Source: Azospirillum sp. RU38E (GTDB lineage Bacteria; Pseudomonadota; Alphaproteobacteria; Azospirillales; Azospirillaceae). From it: 64,000 nucleotides of DNA. The translations under genes were made by a program, and so were the position numbers. Positions within the stretch are counted from its first letter, which is position 1. The number at the start of each line of letters is the position of its first letter. Under the pieces are notes generated by a model. It was not told where the DNA came from. It was given only the letters and a program-made list of their open reading frames with translations, and searched no databases. Shown piece by piece: positions 36,802-45,158 of this stretch. The DNA is taken from positions 96,956-160,955 of the forward strand of contig NZ_FZOI01000014.1 in assembly GCF_900188385.1 (NCBI RefSeq). The letters run 5' to 3'.

Positions 36802-37821
36802 TTACTTACCCGCAACCACCTTCTGGTAGTAGCTGAGATTGAAGATATCTGCCACCGGCTGGGCTTCCTTCACCGTGCCCAGCTTCACCTGATAATCCTG
36901 CACCGTGGCGGTCTGCGCCACGATGGCGTTCGGGTCGGTGGAGAACTGCACCGCCTTGGATGACAGGGCCTTGTCCAGAATGGCACGGTCGATCAGGCCC
37001 TTGCCGATGGCGCTTTCCACCGCCTCGATGGCGATCTTGCGGTCAGATTTCAGCACCTCGGTGGCCTTGGCGGTCAGTTCCACCAGCTTCTGGGCAATTT
37101 CCGGGTGCTTGGCGGCAAACTCATCCGTCACCGCAACCACATTGCCGGGCTGGTTCTTCAGAATATCGCCGCCATAGGCCAACACCTTCACATCGGGATT
37201 GCGCCCGGTGATGATGGTCAGGGCCGGTTCGCGAATGATGGCGCCATCAACCGCACCGGCCAGCAAGGCCTGTTGGGTGGCATCAATGCCCTGCGGCACC
37301 AGCTCCACATGGGCCTTGTCCACCTTGGCCACTTCCCACAGCCAATATTGCAGCATGGTGTTGGGCACCGAACCGGCCGGCTGGGTCGCCAGCTTCAGCG
37401 GGCGACCCAGCTTCTTGGACAGGGCGGCGATGGCATCCGCCGGGCTGCCCGGCGTTTTGGCCAGGTCGGGACCAGCGGCCACCACCAGTTCTTCCACCGC
37501 CGTCGCGGCCACCACCTTGACGCCGATCCCCTTGCCGCGCGCCACGATCACCGGGGCGATGCCGGCGACATAGACATCCAGCGTGCCCGAGGCCAGCGCC
37601 TGGATCATGTTCGGCCCGCTGTCAAACTGCTTCAGCTGCAAGTCAAAGCCGTTCTGCTTGTCCCAGCCCTGGCTGTCGATGACGAAGGCCTGGGCGGCCC
37701 CCAGCACCGGGATATAGCCCGCCCGCACCACCACCGGATCGGCCGCCTGTGCGGCCCCGACGGAAGCGAGCGAGAGGAAGGCGACAGTCGCGGTGGCGGA
37801 CAGGCGGCGGACAAAGGACAT
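36802..37821 (-). CDS. Periplasmic substrate-binding protein, SsuA/TauA-like
   Basis: A 339-residue protein with a signal peptide of about 26 residues ending AAQAAD. The mature protein has the periplasmic-binding type II fold of the NMT1/SsuA group: VVRAGYIPVLGAAQAFV, MIQALASGTLDVYVAG and a second lobe with AVDGAIIREPALTII. First gene of its transporter operon. No desulfonation enzyme (ssuD, tauD) is nearby, so the substrate could be an alkanesulfonate, nitrate-like anion or other small acid. Confidence 0.85.
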   Translation of the reverse strand: MSFVRRLSATATVAFLSLASVGAAQAADPVVVRAGYIPVLGAAQAFVIDSQGWDKQNGFDLQLKQFDSGPNMIQALASGTLDVYVAGIAPVIVARGKGIGVKVVAATAVEELVVAAGPDLAKTPGSPADAIAALSKKLGRPLKLATQPAGSVPNTMLQYWLWEVAKVDKAHVELVPQGIDATQQALLAGAVDGAIIREPALTIITGRNPDVKVLAYGGDILKNQPGNVVAVTDEFAAKHPEIAQKLVELTAKATEVLKSDRKIAIEAVESAIGKGLIDRAILDKALSSKAVQFSTDPNAIVAQTATVQDYQVKLGTVKEAQPVADIFNLSYYQKVVAGK

Positions 37822-38150
37822 GGGGTTGATCCCTTATGTGAATGGCGGAGCGGTTGCCCTGGACAGAAGGTTGGCCATTCGCAGAATTTCGTCAATCTTA
37901 TTTGTTGTTTTCTTAAATTCACACCAACTATGCGTGATTAGTTGAACCAGCACCGGTACCAATTTACAGGAAATCAAAAAACAGGGTTGACAGTGACCCC
38001 AGCAACACCAAATGATGGGTTCCAAGGCAGCAATGCCCCATTTTATCCAGCCACCCGCTGGGGGCCCGTCAGGGGTTCTTTCGGTGGGCGGATGGATACG
38101 CGGGAATTTGACGAACAGCAGCTTGCGCCGCGTCAACAAACGCTAAAGCG

Positions 38151-38169
38151 CCACGAAGTCCCTTCGTGG
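38151..38169. terminator. Compact hairpin, terminator-like
   Basis: CCACGAAG-TCC-CTTCGTGG, an 8-bp stem with a 3-base loop, followed by TTTG. There is no clear gene upstream for it to terminate. Confidence 0.35.
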
Positions 38170-38267
38170 TTTGTCCGCAAACCTTGTTGAAGGAAGGGCT
38201 TGGGTCCATGAAGACCAGCATATCCAACCGAAAACCGGCTTCCCCCCGCAAAAACCACCAGCGCTGT

Positions 38268-38283
38268 TGTTGACGCGTCAACA
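38268..38283. promoter_or_regulatory. 16-bp perfect palindrome upstream of small gene
   Basis: TGTTGACG-CGTCAACA, centred 85 bases before the start of the next gene. The half-site CGTCAACA recurs at 38131-38138, which supports a protein-binding role. Confidence 0.4.
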
Positions 38284-38360
38284 GACTCTCTCAGCAGCCT
38301 TCGGTCCATTTTGATATTTCACACCCGGATGATGTTGTTCATCTGGGCAAGGGGTAAGCC

Positions 38361-38624
38361 ATGTCCATTGCCTATAGCATCGAAACCCGTCAGCGCAGCG
38401 CCGGTATCGCCGTTTATGATGAAGGGGCCTATCGCTTCTTCGCTGCCGACAACCAATTCAGCAGCATGGAATCACGCCGTTATGCCAGCGTGGCGGCCGT
38501 GGAACGCGCGGCCCGCCTGCTGGAACAGACGGCCAGCCAGCGGCCCGGCAAACGCCGCCAGGACAGCCGGGGGGAGATATTCCGTTCCTGGGGGCTGGCC
38601 GCCCCGGCGCGCGAACTGGCCTGA
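38361..38624 (+). CDS. Small hypothetical protein (87 residues)
   Basis: Reads MSIAYSIETRQRSAGIAVYD at the start, then an Arg-rich middle with YASVAAVERAARLLEQ and a basic GKRRQDSRGE segment. No membrane segment or signal peptide. The ribosome site AAGGGG precedes the ATG by about 8 bases, and the codon use matches neighbouring genes, so it is probably real. The family is not recognised. It converges with the next small gene across a shared hairpin. Confidence 0.6.
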   Translation: MSIAYSIETRQRSAGIAVYDEGAYRFFAADNQFSSMESRRYASVAAVERAARLLEQTASQRPGKRRQDSRGEIFRSWGLAAPARELA

Positions 38625-38650
38625 CGCTGTGGACCGGCCAGCCGGGATCG

Positions 38651-38676
38651 GGGGCGGGAACGATCAGTCCCGCCCC
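38651..38676. terminator. Hairpin between convergent small genes
   Basis: GGGGCGGGA (38651-38659) pairs with TCCCGCCCC (38668-38676) over 9 bp with an 8-base loop, followed by TGAAAA. It overlaps the last codons of the minus-strand gene and may end transcription from both sides. Confidence 0.5.
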
Positions 38677-38843
38677 TGAAAATACTGGTCCTCGAAATCG
38701 GCGATCAGTTCCTTGGCATCGGCAATCAGGGCGCGGATGACCCGCCGGTCGGGCTCCGTGCACAGGGTTTCATTCACCGCTTTGCCCAATTGGGCCGATG
38801 CCTGGGCCAGCAGCTTCACGGCCAAACGGTCTTCCAGCTTCAT
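38664..38843 (-). CDS. Small helical hypothetical protein (59 residues)
   Basis: An acidic, probably all-helical protein: KLEDRLAVKLLAQASAQLGK, then DRRVIRALIADAKELIADFEDQ. ATG 38843 is preceded by GAGG; a GTG one codon upstream is unlikely to be needed. No family is recognised. It is short, but amino-acid composition and ribosome site support a real gene. Confidence 0.55.
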   Translation of the reverse strand: MKLEDRLAVKLLAQASAQLGKAVNETLCTEPDRRVIRALIADAKELIADFEDQYFQGRD

Positions 38844-39015
38844 CACCGCCTCGAACAGGGAAACATCGACAGATAGTCGGGTTTAGCCGATCAAGGCCCC
38901 CTGTTGCGAGGGTGAAGAAAATTTTCGACAGGTTTGTCGTTTTGGCCGAGGCTTCTTCGTCAGTGGGGGAGAGGGGGCATTCCAGCCCCCTCCCCTGACC
39001 AGAGGAGCCGCGACC

Positions 39016-39369
39016 ATGCCCACCTTCATCATGATGCTGCATGAAGACCCCGCCACCTTTGCCGCCATGTCGCCTGACGAAATGCAGGCCATCATCGCGC
39101 AATATATGGCCTGGGGACAGAAGATGGAGGCTTCCGGCCGGCTGCGCGGCGGGCAGAAGCTGAAGGATGAAGGCGGACGCCGGCTGACGGCCCGGGATGG
39201 CAAGCTGCTGGTGACCGACGGCCCCTTTGCGGAAGCCAAGGATGTCATCGGCGGTTTCTTCATGATTGAAGCCGCCAGTTATGCGGAGGCCGAAGCCCTG
39301 ATCGCCGACTGCCCGCATCTGCGCTATGGCGAGATTGAGCTGCGCGAAACGGATGAGTGTGGGGCCTGA
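39016..39369 (+). CDS. YCII-related (DGPF domain) protein
   Basis: A 117-residue ferredoxin-like-fold protein of the YciI/DGPF family: MPTFIMMLHEDP at the start and the defining VTDGPFAEAKDVIGGFFMI near residue 67. Members are often encoded beside ECF sigma factors of the SigJ/ECF41 type, but none is found here, so this copy is an orphan. The function of the family is unclear. A good AGAGGAG ribosome site precedes it and a terminator follows. Confidence 0.88.
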   Translation: MPTFIMMLHEDPATFAAMSPDEMQAIIAQYMAWGQKMEASGRLRGGQKLKDEGGRRLTARDGKLLVTDGPFAEAKDVIGGFFMIEAASYAEAEALIADCPHLRYGEIELRETDECGA

Positions 39370-39391
39370 GCATGGCCCCTGTCGCGCTGCA

Positions 39392-39420
39392 GCCGGGCGC
39401 CTCCACGCCCGGCCCTTTCT
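39392..39420 (+). terminator. Intrinsic terminator after YCII gene
   Basis: GCCGGGCG (39392-39399) and CGCCCGGC (39406-39413) form an 8-bp stem with a 6-base loop, followed by CCTTTCTT. Confidence 0.65.
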
Positions 39421-39569
39421 TCCCGCCACCCGGCAGCAAAAGGGGTAGTGGACGCATTCATGGCAATGCCACCGATTAGGCTTGCGCGTGCAGCGCAACA
39501 TCGCGTTCCCTATATCGGCCCGATGCGTCGATGCACGGGCCATCAGCCCAGCCGGGGAGGAGATCAGCG

Positions 39570-40004
39570 ATGCATGTTTCCGTGATCCTGAAAACCAAGG
39601 GCTCTACCATCATTACCAGCAAACCGTCCGACACGATCGGCGCCATCGTCCATATCCTGCATGTCAACCGCATCGGCGCGGTAATGATTGTGGATGAGGC
39701 GGGGGGGATCGCCGGCATTCTTTCTGAACGCGATGTGGTGCGGGCTCTGGCCGTTCATGGGCCGGCGGCCCTGGAAAAACCGGCCTCTGCGGTGATGACC
39801 ACCAAGGTGATCAGCTGCGACCCGCGTGACACAGTGGCATCGGTGATGACAAGGATGACGGAAGGCCGTTTCCGTCACATGCCCGTGGTGGATGAGGGAC
39901 GGCTGACCGGGGTGATTTCCATCGGCGACGTGGTGAAATCCCGTCTGGCCGAATATACACATGAGGTGGAAAGCCTGCGCGATTACGTCGCCGGCCGCGT
40001 TTAG
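39570..40004 (+). CDS. CBS-domain pair protein
   Basis: A 144-residue protein made of two CBS motifs (a Bateman module): DTIGAIVHILHVNRIGAVMIVDE with GILSERDVVRAL, and DTVASVMTRMTEGRFRHMPVVDE with GVISIGDVVKSRL. Such stand-alone modules bind adenosyl nucleotides and signal energy state. ATG 39570 has GGGGAGGAG about 8 bases upstream; the open frame to 39531 is not needed. TTGCGC-N5-GCGCAA (39482-39498) upstream may be a weak control site. A universal stress protein follows 54 bases later, a common CBS-USP pairing. Confidence 0.9.
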   Translation: MHVSVILKTKGSTIITSKPSDTIGAIVHILHVNRIGAVMIVDEAGGIAGILSERDVVRALAVHGPAALEKPASAVMTTKVISCDPRDTVASVMTRMTEGRFRHMPVVDEGRLTGVISIGDVVKSRLAEYTHEVESLRDYVAGRV

Positions 40005-40058
40005 TACCCATTGAATGCCCTGAACACCCCCCTGCCCGCGGAAAGACAGGAGGAAACC

Positions 40059-40685
40059 ATGTTCATGAGCCTGACCGGCGCGTTTCGCGGCCGGCAAGGT
40101 GCTGTTGTGGCCAACGCCATTCAGACCAATCCCCAGGCGGTGGCAGCGGAAACCCTGGCAGCCCTTGACCGGGGGAGTGCGATCACAGGGCTGACCGCGC
40201 CACCAAAGGCGGTACCGGGAACAGAACCGTTCAAATTCCTGGTCTGTGTCGATGGCAGCCCGCAATCCCGCGCCGCCTTGCGCTTTGCCGCCCTGCGGGC
40301 CCGCAATACCGGCGGTCTGCTGGCCCTGTTGCATATCAGCGAGCCCATCGATTGCCGGGAATGGATCAGAATCGCCACTGCCATGGAGGAGGAGCAGCGG
40401 GCGGAGGCGGAATTGCTGCTGCATGATCTGGCTGGGGAAGTGAATGGCCTGACCGGCCTGTTACCGGAAATCCAGATCCGGCGGGGGCCGATTGGCAGTG
40501 AAATCCTGGCGGCTATTCGGGAGGATGGCGACATTCACGCCCTTGTCGTGGGGGCAGCGCCCCCGTCGCAGCGGCGTGGGCAGTTGATCTCCTGGCTGGC
40601 TTCCGAGCTGGCGGGCAGCCTGGACATCCCGCTGGTGGTGGTCCCCGGCAACCTCACGGCGCGGCAGATCGACCGGTTGGCCTGA
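40059..40685 (+). CDS. Universal stress protein-like (single UspA domain)
   Basis: A 208-residue protein. After about 65 residues of variable N-terminus, the UspA fold starts with FLVCVDGSPQSRAALRFA, followed by IQIRRGPIGSEILAAI and HALVVGAAPPSQRRGQL. The glycine-rich ATP-binding signature is degenerate, so nucleotide binding is uncertain. ATG 40059 follows AGGAGGAAACC; the frame open from 40011 has no ribosome site. It is probably cotranscribed with the CBS gene and is the last core gene before the accessory island. Confidence 0.82.
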   Translation: MFMSLTGAFRGRQGAVVANAIQTNPQAVAAETLAALDRGSAITGLTAPPKAVPGTEPFKFLVCVDGSPQSRAALRFAALRARNTGGLLALLHISEPIDCREWIRIATAMEEEQRAEAELLLHDLAGEVNGLTGLLPEIQIRRGPIGSEILAAIREDGDIHALVVGAAPPSQRRGQLISWLASELAGSLDIPLVVVPGNLTARQIDRLA

Positions 40686-40813
40686 ACGCCCCTCAACCCC
40701 AATACCAAACCAGAGGCCTCTACTTATAAACGGTGACAATTAGGGGAGGGAAAGCACCTGGAGACAAACTCTCTCTACTCCAGCGTTCGCAGTCGTTTGA
40801 TTGAGAACAATTG

Positions 40814-40827
40814 GATACATTTGTATC
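40814..40827. promoter_or_regulatory. Short AT-rich dyad at the left edge of the defence island
   Basis: GATACA-TT-TGTATC lies in an AT-rich 172-base gap (40686-40857) between convergent genes, 30 bases past the stop of the first island gene. It may be part of a terminator or island boundary; nothing else is seen in the gap. Confidence 0.3.
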
Positions 40828-40857
40828 TATTTTCTCGAACATCAAGCATCCGAGTGT

Positions 40858-42423
40858 TTACCGAAAAAAAGGATGCGTAAGAAGTCGTTCAAGATACTTG
40901 GATTCATCCTCCTCGCGTGTATTCCAGCGTTCGGTGTCCAGCTCTGAACTCAAGAATCGCAAAAGCTCGGCCTGGAAAGCCTCGATGAAATCCGTGCGAT
41001 TAACAACGGCGGACACCCGCTCCGTCCGCTCATACCGGTCCAGAACGGCAACAAGCAGGCGATGCTCATCAAATTCATGAGCAATCAGCCAAGCCTCGGA
41101 GCCTTCCTCATCGACAGCAACTCCAAGCGGGAGGTTGCCATCTTCGACAGCCTTGAGCCAGTCCAGCAATGCCGGCAGCGGATCATAGACCTCTGACAGG
41201 GTGATCTGCGTCGTACCTTCACCCAGGCCGAGATCAAGGTCGATCCAGCCATAGTCCGCTTCTTCCTGGGTCAATCGAACAGACACAGGTGCGGTCTGTG
41301 CTGTTTCGACCGGTTGGGTGAAGGGTGCCCAATAGGACACCGGACGGAACTGCCAATCCCGACTGCGGCCTGGGCGGAAGGGATCCGACAGTCCGCTGAC
41401 ATCCGTGGCAAGGTACAGATGAAAGGGCGAGACCGGCATCGACAGATCATGACCCATGTACCAGTCCAGCAGGGCACCATGGGAAGCCCAGGCAAAGGGG
41501 GCATGATCGAGAACCCGGCTGGTCTGCCCCTGATCGTCGGCAATGGCCGTCACATAGTCACTACGGGCAAGCAGGTCGGAATAGACTGCGGCGTTCAAGG
41601 TGAACCTGGTCCAGCGTTGCACCGGTTCCTGGTCGGCAAGACGCAGAGTGCCCAACCCCTCCCGATCCAGCCAGTTCTGAAGCGCGCGGCGGCGATCGGC
41701 CACCCGCCAAGCCGGCGTGTCCGGCGCTGGCGGCCGCAGCATGGCCGAGAAGGCCAGCAGCTTCTCGCGCAGTGCCTGATCGCGGCACAGGGACAGCGGC
41801 ATCACCAAACCCTTGGAAATCATGCTGCCGGAGCGGTCTGCATTGGGTTGCCCAAGGGAAAACAGGCCCGCCTGCCCATCAGCATGACGCAGACGGCTGT
41901 AATGTCCACCCGGCTGGACCAGAAGCAGACAAGGCACCAAACCGTCCAGACGTCCTTGCAACGCACCCGCTTCAACGCGGCGAGCTGTCGATGCCCGGGT
42001 CGGCACCTGTTCTTCGACCAGACGAGCAATGAGTTCGGCGGCATTCTGGGTCCACGCCGCCGCCGCCGCTTTCCAGGGGCGCAGTGAAGGTGCCGTGCCA
42101 TTGATTTCACCCGCACCATCGGTGCCGAGCAGATCGAACAGATCCTGCGCCAGCCGGGGCAATTCGCCGACAAGGCGGAGATAATCACCCCGCAGATCAG
42201 CCGGAGCCACACGCAGAAACTGGACCTCCTGGTCGGACCAACTCACGCCAGGTGCCTCCGACTGCTGTCGAAGCCAGCAATCCACCGCCCAATTGACGGC
42301 GCTGCGCATATCGCTGAACAGCAGACTGACATTGATCCGCTCGCCCCTGAGCATACCGGCGGCTTGTTCAAGACTGCGCCGCGCTGCCGTGCGGGATTGG
42401 TCACGTTTCAACTGAGGGCTCAT
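40858..42423 (-). CDS. Large uncharacterised protein, second gene of a divergent defence-island unit
   Basis: A 521-residue soluble protein of unrecognised family. It starts basic (MSPQLKRDQSRTAARR), has a helical first half, and a C-terminal part rich in acidic residues with PLPALLDWLKAVEDG, DEEGSEAWLIAHEFDEHRLL and FIEAFQAELLRFLSSEL. No membrane segments, nucleotide-binding or nuclease motif is apparent. ATG 42423 has AAGGAG 10-15 bases upstream and overlaps the upstream gene by 23 bases; the frame is open to 42531 but that overlap would be excessive. Tight coupling to the CPCC-domain gene implies a shared role. Position beside a type I restriction system and WYL regulator suggests defence; this is inference. 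Confidence 0.7.
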   Translation of the reverse strand: MSPQLKRDQSRTAARRSLEQAAGMLRGERINVSLLFSDMRSAVNWAVDCWLRQQSEAPGVSWSDQEVQFLRVAPADLRGDYLRLVGELPRLAQDLFDLLGTDGAGEINGTAPSLRPWKAAAAAWTQNAAELIARLVEEQVPTRASTARRVEAGALQGRLDGLVPCLLLVQPGGHYSRLRHADGQAGLFSLGQPNADRSGSMISKGLVMPLSLCRDQALREKLLAFSAMLRPPAPDTPAWRVADRRRALQNWLDREGLGTLRLADQEPVQRWTRFTLNAAVYSDLLARSDYVTAIADDQGQTSRVLDHAPFAWASHGALLDWYMGHDLSMPVSPFHLYLATDVSGLSDPFRPGRSRDWQFRPVSYWAPFTQPVETAQTAPVSVRLTQEEADYGWIDLDLGLGEGTTQITLSEVYDPLPALLDWLKAVEDGNLPLGVAVDEEGSEAWLIAHEFDEHRLLVAVLDRYERTERVSAVVNRTDFIEAFQAELLRFLSSELDTERWNTREEDESKYLERLLTHPFFR

Positions 42424-44071
42424 CCGGCCATACTCCTTCCCATCCGCATCGGCGCAAAGCGGTGCGGTAGCCATGCCAGAGCGTTTCAATCCCTGCCAGT
42501 GCGACACCATCAACAGCACCACCCCCGACAAGCCGGGCCAATGCCAGCGTCAGCCGCCGCTTGATGGCCAGGATAAGGGGATCTTGCCAAATGGCAGCCT
42601 GTTCTGACGACAGGCTTGTCGGCACTGTTCCATAACCCAGCGCCTCGAACCGTTGCCGGGCCAGGGCAAGGTCAATGCCGCCATTGGCTGGGTTTCGCCA
42701 CAACGGATCGAGATCATCGCCATCAGCGATCCATCCGCACAGCAGGCAGGCCGTACCCGCGGCACTCCCCTCCGGCACCCCCGGATAGCCGCAGCAAGGA
42801 CAAATAGCGCGTCGCTGCCAGGCATCCGGGTGGCAGGCGAACCACAGCCACCGGGCATGGTATGGCTCGGTCGGCATGGCGAGAGCCGTTGGGGCGGCCC
42901 GCGGATGGAGCATCCGCTGGAACAGCGACACAACCGCCACACCATAGGGCCCACGATCAATGACAAGCCGGGTGCCCTGTCGATGGACCAGCCGGCCCGG
43001 CCCAAGGGGAAGAACATCGACCCATTGTCCCGGTGCCAGCTCAACCTGATCCGCCAACGCCTCTGCCAGTCCGGTAATGCCGTCCCCCACCAGCCGAAAG
43101 ATGTCTGTCACCTCTTCGCGCCAGCCCGGTGGCGAGCGACGCCAATTGTTGATGAACGCCAGGGATAAGGCATCGATGCGATCCACCGCCTCCTGCAACG
43201 GGGCCGCCAGGGCTGCCGGTGCCACCTCCGCAAAGCGGGATATATGTTGTTTCACATAAGGATGTTCCCAACTGACCGATCGATTCCCCAGATCAACCGT
43301 TGTCAGCCATGCCTTTACCGCCGCATCCAGGGCGGCGTTCAGCGTGGCGCATAGACTGGAGATCATGGCCCAATCTGTTTCCGCCAGGCGCGCAGCCCCC
43401 TGTCGCCCACGATGGGCTGCCAGCAGCCAATAATAAGCCGGTGCAGCAATGGGCATATCCGGCCCAGGTTCCACCCGTTGGATGCGCGGATTGGGCAAGC
43501 GCCACCCTTTGCGGGCATCACCAGGGTTGTTCATGGCAATGTCGGGGACGAAAAACCATCCGCTCAACCCAGGGCGTTCGATCAGGTGACCAATATGGCC
43601 ATCGGGCAGCCGTACCCAGTCACCGGGCCGCAGGGTAATGTACCGGTCGGCGATCTCATCCTCGACCGTCTTGGACAAGGAACGCAGCACGTCGAGATAG
43701 CGGTATTGCCGGGCCAGGCCGGCCGTCAAGGCTGCCCGATCCTCGCCGGGAGGATTCGGAAAGGGCTCCGCGAGAATGGCGGCCTCTGCCGCCCCGACCT
43801 CTTCCAGCCGATCCGCCAGGATGGTGCCCCTAATCAAGCGCTGGAAATCATCCAGTCGCTCCTGCATCACCTCACGGGGCAGATACTTCTCCACCAACGG
43901 CAATTCCGCGACCAGCCCTCGCAGCAGGAACCATGCCTCCGCCAGCCGTGCCACCGCCTGGTGCCCGGACCAAAGGCCACGCTCCGTTTCGCGCCAAAGG
44001 TAGCGATCAATGGCATTGATATGCCCGCCGGCCTTGTCGATGCGCTCCGTGAGTGCTTCAGGTACAGACAT
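42401..44071 (-). CDS. Large uncharacterised protein with C-terminal CPCC-type cysteine-rich domain
   Basis: 556 residues. The first about 400 residues match nothing I recognise; they are largely helical, with RYITLRPGDWVRLPDGHIGH as a beta-rich insert around residue 144. Near residue 424 comes ICPCCGYPGVPEG, 11 residues, CLLCGW, then NGGIDLALARQRFEALGYG, the pattern of the CPCC zinc-ribbon-like family (CPCCGY ... CxxCxW). These small domains usually occur alone or in contact-dependent toxin loci; a fusion this large is unusual. First gene of the two-gene unit, divergent from the WYL regulator. ATG 44071 has only a weak ribosome site. Confidence 0.75.
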   Translation of the reverse strand: MSVPEALTERIDKAGGHINAIDRYLWRETERGLWSGHQAVARLAEAWFLLRGLVAELPLVEKYLPREVMQERLDDFQRLIRGTILADRLEEVGAAEAAILAEPFPNPPGEDRAALTAGLARQYRYLDVLRSLSKTVEDEIADRYITLRPGDWVRLPDGHIGHLIERPGLSGWFFVPDIAMNNPGDARKGWRLPNPRIQRVEPGPDMPIAAPAYYWLLAAHRGRQGAARLAETDWAMISSLCATLNAALDAAVKAWLTTVDLGNRSVSWEHPYVKQHISRFAEVAPAALAAPLQEAVDRIDALSLAFINNWRRSPPGWREEVTDIFRLVGDGITGLAEALADQVELAPGQWVDVLPLGPGRLVHRQGTRLVIDRGPYGVAVVSLFQRMLHPRAAPTALAMPTEPYHARWLWFACHPDAWQRRAICPCCGYPGVPEGSAAGTACLLCGWIADGDDLDPLWRNPANGGIDLALARQRFEALGYGTVPTSLSSEQAAIWQDPLILAIKRRLTLALARLVGGGAVDGVALAGIETLWHGYRTALRRCGWEGVWPDEPSVET

Positions 44072-44188
44072 CTGCGCCCATCCGGCACCCCTTGCATTCC
44101 ATTGTATTCTATTGAGGTTATTCTCCCTATAAGAACAACGCTCCGTACCAGCATGGTTGCATCATCACCCGAAATCGGCTACCGAAAA

Positions 44189-44231
44189 GACAGACCAGAA
44201 ACTGTGTGCGCACAGATATGGGGTGTCTGTC
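44189..44231. promoter_or_regulatory. Nested dyad, candidate operator for the WYL regulator
   Basis: GACAGAC (44189-44195) pairs with GTCTGTC (44225-44231), and inside lies TGTGCGCACA (44205-44214). Both dyads share a centre at about 44210. The site lies between the divergent units, 19 bases before the WYL start, where autoregulation by a dimeric WYL/BrxR-type protein would be expected. Confidence 0.55.
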
Positions 44232-44249
44232 ATTTCAGGTCAGGTAGCC

Positions 44250-45119
44250 ATGGCCGATGGGTCGGATCTGCGTTGGGGGATTGAGCGGCGCCTCGAATTC
44301 ATCGAGTTCCGCCTGTTCTGGGAGGGGCACGTAAACCGGGCCGACCTGATGGATACGTTTGCCGTTTCGGTGAATCAGGCATCCGCCGATCTGAACCGCT
44401 ATATCGCCATGGCCCCGCACAACATGGCCTATGACAAGAGCGCGCGCACCTATGTCCGCTGTGCGGCGTTCACGCCCCTGTTTCTGAAGCCTGATGCCAG
44501 CCGTTACCTTTCCCAGCTGCGGTCGGTCGCCGATGGTATCCTGGACCGGTCCGATGCCTGGATCGGCCAGTTCCCGGCCTATGAGGCGACGCCGACCCCG
44601 GTGCGGGGCGTCAATGCCAAGACCTTACGTTCAGTGGTGGCGGCAATCCGGCGGGCGGAGGCGATTGAGATCAGATACCAGTCCTTATCGCAGCCGGAGC
44701 CGCGCTGGCGCTGGATCGCCCCGCACGCCATTGCGTTTGACGGGTTCCGCTGGCACGCGCGGGCCTTCTGCGAAACCGACAAGACATTCAAGGACTTCGT
44801 GCTGGGGCGTATCATTGATGTTGGCGCATCGCGCCCCGCCCTGGCGCGGGATGCGGATGATGTCGAATGGCATGATCAGGTCGTGCTGGAAATTGGGGCA
44901 CACCCTGACCTGTCAGCAATGCAGCAGAAAATCATCGAACTGGATTATGGCATGAGCGATGGCAAGGCCATGGTCCCGGTGCGCAGGGCCCTGCTTTACT
45001 ATGCGCTGAAACGGCTGGGCCTGGATACGGATCCGGCGGCCCGCAACCCGCAGGATCAGCAGATTATCCTGCTGAATCGGGAAGCGGTCATCAACAACCG
45101 AAGCACATCCTGCAACTGA
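44250..45119 (+). CDS. WYL-domain transcriptional regulator (BrxR/CapW-like)
   Basis: A 289-residue regulator. N-terminal winged helix (LRWGIERRLEFIEFRLFWEG, then VNQASADLNRYIAMAP), a middle segment FTPLFLKPDASRYLSQL typical of the BrxR/CapW group, and the WYL domain from about residue 137 with IEIRYQSLS and HAIAFDGFRWHARAFCE. A short C-terminal extension follows. Proteins of this type repress phage-defence operons. ATG 44250 follows AGGTAGCC; the open frame from 44157 is not used. It is 40 bases upstream of hsdM and divergent from the CPCC unit. Confidence 0.88.
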   Translation: MADGSDLRWGIERRLEFIEFRLFWEGHVNRADLMDTFAVSVNQASADLNRYIAMAPHNMAYDKSARTYVRCAAFTPLFLKPDASRYLSQLRSVADGILDRSDAWIGQFPAYEATPTPVRGVNAKTLRSVVAAIRRAEAIEIRYQSLSQPEPRWRWIAPHAIAFDGFRWHARAFCETDKTFKDFVLGRIIDVGASRPALARDADDVEWHDQVVLEIGAHPDLSAMQQKIIELDYGMSDGKAMVPVRRALLYYALKRLGLDTDPAARNPQDQQIILLNREAVINNRSTSCN

Positions 45120-45158
45120 CCTCCATTACAAAACCAATCTTCCAGATCGAGCAGACAA

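Larger units (their letters stand above)
37822..38360. other. 539-base gene-poor region between transporter and small-protein gene
   Basis: No convincing gene is seen. Short open frames here lack ribosome sites and family patterns. The left part should hold the transporter promoter (AT-rich around 37880-37960). The right part holds a compact hairpin at 38151-38169 and a perfect 16-bp palindrome at 38268-38283. Confidence 0.5.

Noticed and set aside
38069..38281. A 70-codon minus-strand frame in the gene-poor gap
   Set aside because: No ribosome site, overlaps the hairpin and palindrome, and composition is not protein-like; a 82-codon plus-strand frame from 37942 was rejected for the same reasons.
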